Assembly (NCBI GenBank): GCA_017462445.1
Contig: JAFTRB010000063.1
Coordinates: 1-32,333 of the forward strand
DNA length: 32,333 nt
Direction of reading: 5' to 3'
Origin: Clostridia bacterium
Lineage (GTDB): Bacteria; Bacillota_A; Clostridia; Oscillospirales; CAG-272
Part shown: in pieces, positions 24,013-31,221 of the stretch
Layout: each line of letters opens with the position of its first letter
Position numbering within the stretch: the first letter of the stretch is position 1
The notes under the pieces: model-generated
Seen by the model: the letters and a program-made list of their open reading frames with translations, nothing else
Told to the model about the DNA's origin: nothing
Databases searched by the model: none
Position numbers and translations under genes: made by a program

Positions 24013-26283
24013 ATGGTTATAATCCTTCTTGCGAACGGATTTGAAGAGGTGGAGGCGCTTGCTCCGCTTGATATTATGCACCGCGGCGGACTCCCGGTCA
24101 AGACCGTTGGAATTGGTGGAAAGACAATAACCGGCGCACACGGAATTACAGTCGAGGCAGACTTGACACCGGGCGAGGTTGATGAAAGCAAAATAGATAT
24201 GCTCCTTTTGCCCGGCGGAATGCCAGGCACAACCAATTTGGAGCAATCCCCCGTAACACACAGCTACATAGATGCGGTTATGAAAAACGGCGGTCATCTT
24301 GCCGCTATCTGCGCCGCCCCATCCATTCTTGGGCACAGAGGGCTTCTCCGCGGCAAGAGCGCTATTTGCTTCCCCGGCTTTGAGTCGGCCCTTGAGGGAG
24401 CAACCATCTGCTGTGGCTCGCCTGTTGTTACCGACGGAAAAATCACTACCGCAAGGGACTTTCGCGCGGCATACGCCCTTGGTGACGAGTTAACCGCGAT
24501 TTACAAGAAAATGAAGGGTATCAAGGATACCCCTGTGGCAAAGGGTGACGAGAGTGATGCAGCCTTTGTTGTAAGAACAATAAACGAGACCTTTTCAGGC
24601 TTTGATATCGATGCGGCGGTCAGGAGCTATGTCACCGGTCCGAGAATCAATAGCTATGAGTTAAGGCTTGGCGAAAAGACAAAGCCAAACAAGGTTCAAT
24701 CTGTTTTTGCCGATCTGTCCCTTAATCTTGGCAGAGAGGGAGTACGGATGGTTTGCCCGAATGCAAACGGCACAATCACCGTTGAAGTTCCAAGACGCGA
24801 CCCCGAGGTAGTCAGATGGGAAGCGCTTGCAGAGGCTGACAGCTTCAAGGCTATTCCCTCAAAAACCGCCTTTGTCTACGGAGCGCTCACAACGGGCGAG
24901 CCATTATACGGTGACGTTACAAGGCTGCCCCATCTTATCGTATCGGGCGCTACCGGTATGGGTAAGTCGGTATTCTTCAACGGTCTTCTTGCCTCGATTA
25001 TTACAAGGACAACGCCGAGCGAATGCAGGCTATTGCTTATCGACCCGAAGAAGGTGGAATTCCGTATGTTTGAAAGCTGCCCCCACAGGCTCTGCCCTGT
25101 TATTACCGACGCCTGGGATGCCGCCGGCGCGCTTGCCTGGGCGGTTGAGGAAATGGAGCGCAGATACGGTATTCTCGAGAAAGCCGAGACAAGGAACATT
25201 GATTGCTATAATGATCTGGTTAAGCAAAAGCCCGACCTCGGCGAGCCTATGTACAGGATCATTATTGCAATTGACGAGCTTAACGATCTGATGATGATTT
25301 GCAAAAATCCGGTAGAGGATCTGATAATGAGAATTGCCCAGAAGGCAAGATCAGCTGGCATTCATCTTATTATTGGTACACAGCGCCCGGATGTAAAGGT
25401 TCTTACGGGAGTTATCAAGGCTAATATCCCCTCTCGTGTATGCTTCAAGGTTGCAAGCGCCGTTGACTCTCGCACGGTATTGGATTCGCAGGGAGCAAAC
25501 AATCTTCTTAATCGAGGTGATATGCTGGTCAAGCCAGCAGACAAGCCCCTGCCCATCAGGGTTCAATGCGCATTTATCAGTGACGGTGAAATCGAGGATA
25601 TTGTTGCCGCCGATGAGAAAAATTATCCCCTGACGGATATGGATGGCGCTGCCACCTCAGGAATCATCGCCGCAATACAGAGGGTCAAGGCGGAGCATTG
25701 CAAGCCGCCGAGAGAAGCTCGCGAGGAGGCATATATCCCCGTCAGTGACAAAATTTTTATCGATGCCGTTAATCTAGTTCTTACAGAGGACGCGGCATCC
25801 ATCACCCTGCTCCAGCGCAAGCTTTCTGTCGGCTACTCCAGAGCGGCATACTATATCTCTGTAATGGAGGATTTGAAGATCATCTCAAACGGCAGAGGCT
25901 CAAGAGCAAGACAGGTGCTTATAAGCGCCGACGAGTGGACGGATATGCTTGCATCACTTTCGGCGCAGGATGGCGCAGTGGGCGATGACGAGAGCCGCGA
26001 GGAGTCCTCCGAAGACGGCAAGCAGACTTCTGACTCCTATCTTAGCGACAAGGTCTTTATTCAAGCGGGCTTTGTTGCAGTAAGGGCAGGCAAGATAAGC
26101 ACAAGCCTGCTTCAGAGAAAGCTGCAGATCGGCTTCGGTCACGCGGCAAGAATTATTGATTCGCTTGAGGATATCGGGGTTATTTCTGCGCCTAACGGAC
26201 AAAAGCCCCGTGATGTATTAATGACCGAGGCAGAATGGATCGAGTTCCTTGAAGCTCACGGAATCACGGTTGATGATGAATAA
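24013..26283 (+). CDS. DJ-1/PfpI domain fused to a soluble FtsK motor with two gamma domains
   Basis: A 756-residue protein with an order I do not know from any described family. Residues 1-168 are a complete DJ-1/PfpI domain: 'MVIILLANGFEEVEALAPLD' with conserved Glu12, and the nucleophile elbow 'AICAAPSIL' with Cys100. Residues 182-525 are an FtsK alpha-beta motor, with 'VTGPRINSYELRL', Walker A GATGMGKS (312-319) and Walker B '[13 protein letters not shown]' (Asp421, Glu422). Two gamma-type winged helices follow, 577-642 ('ITLLQRKLSVGYSRAAYYI') and 677-742 ('[20 protein letters not shown]'), joined by an acidic spacer. There are no membrane helices, so it is cytosolic like SftA of Bacillus. 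The start follows AAGGTGA. It arose as a paralogue of the ftsK upstream. A role in chromosome handling gated by redox or small molecules is inference. Confidence 0.92.
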   Translation: MVIILLANGFEEVEALAPLDIMHRGGLPVKTVGIGGKTITGAHGITVEADLTPGEVDESKIDMLLLPGGMPGTTNLEQSPVTHSYIDAVMKNGGHLAAICAAPSILGHRGLLRGKSAICFPGFESALEGATICCGSPVVTDGKITTARDFRAAYALGDELTAIYKKMKGIKDTPVAKGDESDAAFVVRTINETFSGFDIDAAVRSYVTGPRINSYELRLGEKTKPNKVQSVFADLSLNLGREGVRMVCPNANGTITVEVPRRDPEVVRWEALAEADSFKAIPSKTAFVYGALTTGEPLYGDVTRLPHLIVSGATGMGKSVFFNGLLASIITRTTPSECRLLLIDPKKVEFRMFESCPHRLCPVITDAWDAAGALAWAVEEMERRYGILEKAETRNIDCYNDLVKQKPDLGEPMYRIIIAIDELNDLMMICKNPVEDLIMRIAQKARSAGIHLIIGTQRPDVKVLTGVIKANIPSRVCFKVASAVDSRTVLDSQGANNLLNRGDMLVKPADKPLPIRVQCAFISDGEIEDIVAADEKNYPLTDMDGAATSGIIAAIQRVKAEHCKPPREAREEAYIPVSDKIFIDAVNLVLTEDAASITLLQRKLSVGYSRAAYYISVMEDLKIISNGRGSRARQVLISADEWTDMLASLSAQDGAVGDDESREESSEDGKQTSDSYLSDKVFIQAGFVAVRAGKISTSLLQRKLQIGFGHAARIIDSLEDIGVISAPNGQKPRDVLMTEAEWIEFLEAHGITVDDE

Positions 26284-26542
26284 GGAGTGGCTCTCTAATG
26301 CTGCCGGAAGCCTTGATGCAACCGAGCGCGAGACGATGAAATTGCTACCCATGCGCACATCTTTGGATACCTCCCTGGCAAGCTATAAGCTGAGAATCCC
26401 TCCCAACAGGATTCAAGAGGCGCTTGGCAGGCTGGTATCCCTCCAAATTATAGAATTTTCCGAGACAGGGCTGAAAATCAAGCGGCTTATTTCAAGCGAG
26501 GATGTATTAAATCTACTAAAGGAAGCAAAGAACAATGAATAG
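26276..26542 (+). CDS. Small possible winged-helix protein
   Basis: An 88-residue protein that I do not recognise. Residues 14-80 ('DATERETMKLLPMRTSLDTSLASYKLRIPPNRIQEALGRLVSLQIIEFSETGLKIKRLISSEDVLNLLKEA') look like a winged helix: helix, helix-turn-helix ('LASYKLRIPPNRIQEALGRLVSLQIIE') and a beta wing. The start at 26276 overlaps the end of the DJ-1-FtsK gene by 8 bases (ATGAATAA), and its own stop overlaps the next gene in the same way (ATGAATAG). No separate ribosome binding site is visible, so translation is probably coupled. The adjacent ATG at 26273 is equally possible as the start. The tight coupling suggests it works with the fusion protein. Confidence 0.65.
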   Translation: MNKEWLSNAAGSLDATERETMKLLPMRTSLDTSLASYKLRIPPNRIQEALGRLVSLQIIEFSETGLKIKRLISSEDVLNLLKEAKNNE

Positions 26543-27176
26543 TCCTATGAAAAATCAAATAGCCTACCGCTGTCCCAAATGTGGGGTGGCTACGGTAGGC
26601 TTCCTCGGCGGTCTTACCGCCGTATCGGATATGCTGAGACTGAAGTGCGCCTGTGGCGAGAGCGCCCTGGACATCAAGGGACAGCGGGACGGTCTTATCC
26701 ATCTGTCGGTGCCCTGTGTGTACTGTGGGGACAGTCACGGCTTTAATATCGGAAAGGATATGGCGTTTTGCGAGCAGACGCTGAAGCTTCCCTGCCCCTA
26801 TTCCGGTATGGATATCGCTTTTATCGGAGAGCCTCTGAGCATCTCGCAGGAGCTTACACGCTCGGGGGAGGGGCTGACAAGGATAATGATGTCGCTGGAG
26901 GCAGAGGAGCTTTCCGATATCCAGCCCCAGGATGTTGACGAGAACGAGTGTCCCCCCGACCCCGCCATCTTCGATACTCTAAACCTGGTTGTCCGCGAGC
27001 TGGAGGCCGAAGAAAGAATAAAATGTCTATGCGACGAGGGAAAATTCGAGCTTCGCTTCTGCGATGAGGGAATGCAGGTCTATTGCGCCCACTGCGGAGC
27101 CTCCTACACCTTCTTTGCAAGAAGCGCAAGCCTTGCGGAGCAATATCTTTCGATAGACTCCATCAAGCTTAGCTAA
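26535..27176 (+). CDS. Multi-zinc-ribbon protein of unknown function
   Basis: A 213-residue protein with repeated Cys pairs: Cys13/16 ('YRCPKCGVATVGFLGG'), Cys38/40 ('LKCACGES'), Cys61/64 ('CVYCGDSHGF'), Cys79 and Cys87, then a C-terminal set at 164/166, 176 and 184/187 ('YCAHCGASYTFFA'). It probably folds as two or three zinc ribbons at the N-terminus and one at the C-terminus, joined by an acidic helical stretch (105-160). No membrane helix or signal is present. It overlaps the previous gene by 8 bases (ATGAATAG), with AAAGGAAGC upstream. Its stop shares two bases with the opposing amidase stop. I do not recognise a named family; the context suggests a partner of the DJ-1-FtsK protein. Confidence 0.75.
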   Translation: MNSPMKNQIAYRCPKCGVATVGFLGGLTAVSDMLRLKCACGESALDIKGQRDGLIHLSVPCVYCGDSHGFNIGKDMAFCEQTLKLPCPYSGMDIAFIGEPLSISQELTRSGEGLTRIMMSLEAEELSDIQPQDVDENECPPDPAIFDTLNLVVRELEAEERIKCLCDEGKFELRFCDEGMQVYCAHCGASYTFFARSASLAEQYLSIDSIKLS

Positions 27177-27739
27177 AAGCCGTAATAATTGAGAATTCCA
27201 CGGTAAATGCCCTCGGCAAAAAGCTGGGGAGAGTAGACCATAAGATCAGCATCTCTCGGGTTGGTAATAAAGCCCATCTCGACAAGAACCGCAGGCATAT
27301 TCGTCCGCCTCAGGACATATAGCCCCGGGCGCTCAATAACACCGCGGTTGCGAAGCCCTGTATAGCGAGTCAAGGTGTCGAGTATATCGGTAGCGAGGCC
27401 GAAGGCTGTCCTGCTCTCTTCGCTGTATATAAGCGCCTCAGAGCCTGTGGCAGAGGAATTGGTAGATGCGTTGGTATGCAGGGACAGGAAAACATCCGCG
27501 CCCCAGGAATTTGCCTCCCTGACTCGTGCGGTTAAGCTCGACGAGTTGCTGAATCCCAATATAGAGTCGGGAGTTGGGCGAGATAGCCTGACCTCAAAGC
27601 GGTCATCCCTCGCCATAAGGTTATAGAGCCTGCGGCCTATATCATAGGTTATGTCCTGCTCGAAAAAACCGTTTCCCTCGGCACCCGTGTTAAATTCTCG
27701 GGGGTTATGCCCCTGGTCAATATATATTTTAATGCTCAT
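27173..27739 (-). CDS. N-acetylmuramoyl-L-alanine amidase (Amidase_3), no signal peptide
   Basis: A 188-residue protein consisting of one Amidase_3 domain. The zinc ligands are visible: His11 in 'IDQGHNP', Glu27 in 'FFEQD' and His88 in 'LSLHTNAS', with the catalytic Glu154 in 'AVLVEMGFITN'. It cleaves the bond between muramic acid and the stem peptide of peptidoglycan. There is no signal peptide or cell-wall-binding domain. In Bacillus, CwlC-type amidases without a signal peptide act in mother-cell lysis at the end of sporulation; the same role is inferred here. The start follows GGAGGACACA. It is divergent from the TtcA-like gene, with 51 bases between starts. Confidence 0.92.
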   Translation of the reverse strand: MSIKIYIDQGHNPREFNTGAEGNGFFEQDITYDIGRRLYNLMARDDRFEVRLSRPTPDSILGFSNSSSLTARVREANSWGADVFLSLHTNASTNSSATGSEALIYSEESRTAFGLATDILDTLTRYTGLRNRGVIERPGLYVLRRTNMPAVLVEMGFITNPRDADLMVYSPQLFAEGIYRGILNYYGF

Positions 27740-27790
27740 TGTGTCCTCCGTTTTTTACTAACAGTATATGCAGAGGCCGAAAGGTTTGCT

Positions 27791-28546
27791 ATGAATGAAA
27801 TGAAAAGACTGCTCTCCTTTGTCAGGCGGGCTGTTGACGACTACAATATGATAGACGAAGGCGACAGAATTGCTGTCGGTGTCTCGGGCGGAAAGGATTC
27901 CCTCGCTCTTCTTGCGGCCCTTGCCGAGATGCGCCGCTTCTATCCAAAAAAATATGAGGTGGTTGCTATCACAATTGATATGGGCTTTGAAGGCGGGGAC
28001 TACTCCGAGATTGAGGAGTTCTGCCGCCGCATCCATGTTGAATACAGGATAGTAAAAACCGATATAGCGAAAATTATATTTGATGTAAGGCAGGAGTCAA
28101 ACCCCTGTTCGCTTTGCGCCAAGATGCGCCGAGGCTCGCTCCACGCAGAGGCGGTGGAGATGGGGTGCAACAAGGTTGCTCTCGGACATCACTACGATGA
28201 TGCGGTTGAGACCTTTATGATGAATCTGTTTTTCGAGGGGCGGCTTGGCTGCTTCTCGCCTGTTTCCTATCTTTCAAACAGAAAAATCACCCTCATTCGC
28301 CCTCTGCTATATGCCACCGAGAAGGATGTCCTGTATTATACAAGGAAGGCAAACCCACCTGTTTTAAGCTCGCTCTGCCCCGAGGACCACGCAACCGAAA
28401 GGGAGAACATGAAAAATCTCCTTGCTTCCCTGGAAAGAGAGAACAAGGGGATCAAGCACAGGATCTTCCGCGCTATGTGCAAGGGGGAGATTGACGGCTT
28501 CCGTGTTACGGGCAGGTATCCCGATGCGGGCAAGACGGAGGAATAA
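27791..28546 (+). CDS. TtcA-like tRNA thiolation ATPase (PP-loop)
   Basis: A 251-residue protein of the ATP-pyrophosphatase superfamily. The PP-loop SGGKDS is at residues 32-37. The CxxC pair Cys106/Cys109 ('NPCSLCAKMRRG') and a later Cys196 match the TtcA cluster ligands. 'VALGHHYDDAVETFMMNLFFEGRL' is the conserved central motif. TtcA puts sulfur on C32 of tRNA; related proteins act on other sites, so the target base is not certain. The start at 27791 is chosen because AAAGG lies 6 bases upstream; a longer frame to 27707 would run into the divergent amidase gene. A strong terminator follows. Confidence 0.9.
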   Translation: MNEMKRLLSFVRRAVDDYNMIDEGDRIAVGVSGGKDSLALLAALAEMRRFYPKKYEVVAITIDMGFEGGDYSEIEEFCRRIHVEYRIVKTDIAKIIFDVRQESNPCSLCAKMRRGSLHAEAVEMGCNKVALGHHYDDAVETFMMNLFFEGRLGCFSPVSYLSNRKITLIRPLLYATEKDVLYYTRKANPPVLSSLCPEDHATERENMKNLLASLERENKGIKHRIFRAMCKGEIDGFRVTGRYPDAGKTEE

Positions 28547-28579
28547 GCAGAAAGCATACCCCGTGTTAAGTTTTCGACA

Positions 28580-28607
28580 AAAAAACCGAGCTGTTGCTCG
28601 GTTTTTT
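28580..28607. terminator. Bidirectional rho-independent terminator
   Basis: A 12-base-pair stem (28580-28591 with 28596-28607), loop TGTT, with a GC-rich core CCGAGC/GCTCGG and A/T runs on both flanks. It lies between the convergent TtcA-like and deacetylase genes and can end both transcripts. Confidence 0.95.
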
Positions 28608-28611
28608 CTTA

Positions 28612-29556
28612 TCACTGGATATTAAATTCTGACTTAGCCAAAACTATGTGTCTTTCACCGTTATAGTTGATATAAATATCGCTGTCGGTGTCATTTACGA
28701 TACGGTTGCCCTCTACCCTTAGCTTGCTTACCGCCGAGAGGTACTCGAAAATCTCGCCTACCGTAGCATACCAATAGTCATTCGGGCGAGAGCCGTACTT
28801 GTCGGCGAAGGCTTCCAAATCGCACCAATTTCCGTCCCTCTCAAAGTCCCAGGAATGGACACCGAAGGCGAAGAAGCGAAGGCTTCCATTGTCTTTTGCG
28901 CTTTCATATTTTTCCATTACCGAAAGGAGGTTGCGGTTATCCGCATTATAGCTCCATGCATTAATATCAGCGGGGGGAGCAAAATCTGTACTGTCCAGCA
29001 CGCACCCTGTCTTGCGTATGCCGTATCGGTAGCCCATAGCGCGTATCCCCTCGACAACGGCATGATTCTTCTGCTCGCAGAAGGGCCATACATAGGCATT
29101 TACCGCGCCTCGGCCGAATATCTTTTCAAGCTCTGAGTGGCACTCCTCGGCAAGCCTCAGGTATGCAGTATTGTCTGCCATCAGGCGCTTGCCTCTGGCG
29201 GTCATAACATAGTAGAGGCCCTCAACCCCGGGGTAGGGATAAAGCTCGGTCTCCTTTCCGCAGAAGACCGCACTCTCCAGCTCCTCGGCTGAGTGAATAT
29301 GATACTCTACCCCATCGACCATTGCCATAGGGTGATATTTACAATGGTTTGTAAGCTCGTAACCCTCATAAAAAGACCTTAAATATTCAGGAGAGTATTG
29401 CGTAAGCGAGTGAGAGCAGAGGTTAAAGCTACCCTTGATGCCTGCAGGTCTTACAATTGAGAGAAATTTCTCATCCATCTTAATATTACCGTCGTCGATG
29501 GTGAAGGTTATACATTTTCGGGAATAGTTGGGGTATAACAATTCAAAGCTAGCCAT
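28612..29556 (-). CDS. NodB-type polysaccharide deacetylase family protein
   Basis: A 314-residue protein. The metal-binding NodB motifs are visible: 'ITFTIDDGN' with Asp21/Asp22, and 'ELTNHCKYHP' with His71 and His75 (HxxxH). A later 'AYVWPF' and 'FAFGVHSWDFE' fit the remaining motifs. Such enzymes remove acetyl groups from polysaccharides. There is no signal peptide, so the substrate may be intracellular or a sugar precursor. The start at 29556 follows AGGAGGACGAACAA and overlaps the acetyltransferase gene by 8 bases; a longer frame to 29643 lies inside that gene and is rejected. The C-terminal 50 residues ('LRVEGNRIVNDTDSDIYINYNGERHIVLAKSEFNI') form an extra beta domain. The substrate is unknown. 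Confidence 0.85.
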   Translation of the reverse strand: MASFELLYPNYSRKCITFTIDDGNIKMDEKFLSIVRPAGIKGSFNLCSHSLTQYSPEYLRSFYEGYELTNHCKYHPMAMVDGVEYHIHSAEELESAVFCGKETELYPYPGVEGLYYVMTARGKRLMADNTAYLRLAEECHSELEKIFGRGAVNAYVWPFCEQKNHAVVEGIRAMGYRYGIRKTGCVLDSTDFAPPADINAWSYNADNRNLLSVMEKYESAKDNGSLRFFAFGVHSWDFERDGNWCDLEAFADKYGSRPNDYWYATVGEIFEYLSAVSKLRVEGNRIVNDTDSDIYINYNGERHIVLAKSEFNIQ

Positions 29557-30397
29557 TTGTTCGTCCTCCTGTATAATAGACGGTTTTTCCCTCCTCAACA
29601 GAGCTTGTAAGCCAGACGCCTGCGCCGATAATACAGCCATCACCTATGTGGGTTCTGCCGCCCAGAATGGTTGCATTTGCGTATATAATAACACGGTTTC
29701 CGATGTCGGGGTGGCGCTTAGTTCCCTTGATGGGATTGCCGTCCTCGCCAAGCTCAAAGCTCTTAGCTCCAAGAGTAACGCCCTGATAAATCTTTACGCG
29801 GTCGCCAATTGTTGCCGTTTCGCCAATTACGATGCCCGTGCCGTGGTCGATGCAGAAATACTCGCCTATTGATGCTCCCGCATGGATATCGATGCCCGTC
29901 TTTTCGTGGGCAAACTCGGTCATAAGACGGCTGATAAGAGGAACACTCCTTTTATAAAATTCGTGGGCTATACGGTATATGCTTATTGCGTAGAAGCCGG
30001 GATAGCATAGGATTACCTCCTCCGGACTAACCGCAGCCGGGTCGCCCTCATAGATGGCTATCGCATCCTTGATAAGCTTATCCTTGACAGATGGAAGAAT
30101 GGCGAAAATCTCATCTGCAACGGTCTCGGGCTTGGTGGTGAAATCTCCTGCAAAGGAGTATGCCGCGTGAAGCTGGGAAAGACATATATCATAAGCGCGG
30201 GATAGCCTTGCCTCGGTATCCCCCATCTCATCAAATGGGAAATGCGAGGGGAACATAACCGAATTTAGCAATTTAAGAAGCAGGATTACCCCCTTGCGAG
30301 TAGGAATATTCCCCTCCCCATCCTTAAAATATTTGTAATCCGAAAAATCTACAGCACGGATATCCGCAAGGATATCCTTAATATCTTCTTTATTCAT
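29549..30397 (-). CDS. Serine O-acetyltransferase (EpsC-type)
   Basis: A 282-residue protein that transfers acetyl from acetyl-CoA to L-serine, the first step of cysteine synthesis. The N-terminal helical domain is followed by the left-handed beta-helix of hexapeptide repeats ('GIDIHAGASIGEYFCIDHGTGIVIGETATIGDRVKIYQGVTLGAKSF...KRHPDIGNRVIIYANATILGGRTHIGDGCIIGAGVWLTSSV'), with the family's catalytic 'DHGTG' and 'GAKSF' and the 'KRHP' loop. The length and long N-terminus fit EpsC-type serine acetyltransferases rather than E. coli CysE. The start follows AGAGG. It lies 9 bases after the membrane-protein gene and overlaps the deacetylase gene by 8 bases. No CysK gene is adjacent. Confidence 0.92.
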   Translation of the reverse strand: MNKEDIKDILADIRAVDFSDYKYFKDGEGNIPTRKGVILLLKLLNSVMFPSHFPFDEMGDTEARLSRAYDICLSQLHAAYSFAGDFTTKPETVADEIFAILPSVKDKLIKDAIAIYEGDPAAVSPEEVILCYPGFYAISIYRIAHEFYKRSVPLISRLMTEFAHEKTGIDIHAGASIGEYFCIDHGTGIVIGETATIGDRVKIYQGVTLGAKSFELGEDGNPIKGTKRHPDIGNRVIIYANATILGGRTHIGDGCIIGAGVWLTSSVEEGKTVYYTGGRTNG

Positions 30398-30406
30398 AGA
30401 ACCTCT

Positions 30407-31129
30407 TTATACCGATGAATCATTGGATGAAATGATTATTTTACTCTGTCCATTAATATATTCCAAAGAGATAATTACCGACACATTGTTCGCGCCCGAG
30501 GGCAGAACAAGCTCGGCAGGTGCAGCTCCGAAAAGACTGACGGAAAGGCGCTGGCGGTGCCTGTCCACTACAACCAGACGCTCCTCTCCCGGCTCCAGAG
30601 TACACATAAATGCTCCGTTCAGCCGGCAGTTTAGTCTCTGCGAGCCAAAGCCATCGCGGGCGCGGCGGATATATAGGGTACGCACAGCGCTTTGACTCCC
30701 CTCATCCTTTATGCCTAAATAGCTTCCATACGCCAAAAGCGCAATACCTGCCAGATGGATAACAAGTGATATTATCAGAAAGATGCGAACCGCCGTATTA
30801 CTTATATATATAAGATCGGCAACCAGCATTACGGTGTCCAGGGCATAGATAATCAGCCCAAGAAGCATTGCTCTCCCTCGCTTAAGAGCCTGAATAAAGC
30901 AAATCAGGAAGGGCGCCGCCACAAATATTGACATAAATATTGCGGCAACCAGAAAAATTGAGCTTTCGCTTGTAGCAAGCCCAAGCCCGGTAAACAGGGC
31001 GCTCCAGGCTATGTGAGAGCCTACGGGAAGGGCTGTACCAAAAATGCTGATAAGAAGTATATTGATTATCGTTCCAATTGCAACAGTCAAGAGCCAGTAA
31101 GCCGAGATCGTATAACGCTTACTTTTCAT
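30407..31129 (-). CDS. Four-helix membrane protein with a beta-rich tail
   Basis: A 240-residue protein that I do not recognise. Four hydrophobic helices lie near 11-31, 56-82, 87-109 and 113-140. The C-terminal 95 residues ('RTLYIRRARDGFGSQRLNCRLNGAFMCTLEPGEERLVVVDRHRQRLSVSLFGAAPAELVLPSGANNVSVIISLEYINGQSKIIISS') are a predicted cytoplasmic beta domain. The 'LNGAFMCTLEPGE...' pattern resembles small DUF2846-like domains that follow a 'f..L.pGeh.l.v' logic, but the match is weak. The start follows AGAGG. It is first in an apparent operon with the serine acetyltransferase and the deacetylase. The function is unknown. Confidence 0.75.
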   Translation of the reverse strand: MKSKRYTISAYWLLTVAIGTIINILLISIFGTALPVGSHIAWSALFTGLGLATSESSIFLVAAIFMSIFVAAPFLICFIQALKRGRAMLLGLIIYALDTVMLVADLIYISNTAVRIFLIISLVIHLAGIALLAYGSYLGIKDEGSQSAVRTLYIRRARDGFGSQRLNCRLNGAFMCTLEPGEERLVVVDRHRQRLSVSLFGAAPAELVLPSGANNVSVIISLEYINGQSKIIISSNDSSV

Positions 31130-31158
31130 AAAAACCTCTTTTGTTTTCTACATATATA

Positions 31159-31187
31159 TTATTAACTGCCTCTTGTCCATTGTCCAA
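31159..31187 (-). promoter_or_regulatory. Weak candidate promoter of the membrane-protein operon
   Basis: On the minus strand: TTGGAC (31187-31182), a 17-base spacer, then TAATAA (31164-31159). It overlaps the terminator stem of the preceding gene, which is an odd arrangement, and the -10 is poor. It is offered only as the best match in the 92 bases between the two genes. Confidence 0.3.
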
Positions 31188-31198
31188 GAGGCAGTTAA
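31162..31198 (-). terminator. Strong hairpin after the repeat-protein gene
   Basis: A 14-base-pair perfect stem (31162-31175 with 31185-31198) around a 9-base loop, 23 bases after the stop on the minus strand. The following minus-strand sequence is AT-rich (TAATAATATATA) rather than a pure T-run. The stem is strong enough that it probably ends the large upstream transcript. Confidence 0.7.
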
Positions 31199-31221
31199 AT
31201 TATTGAAGGTGAACTAACTAA

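Noticed and set aside
24013..24560. DJ-1 domain as a separate gene merged by a frameshift or lost stop
   Set aside because: The frame is continuous from the DJ-1 start to the motor. There is only one plausible ribosome binding site, and the FtsK alpha domain begins right after a short linker without its own start signal.
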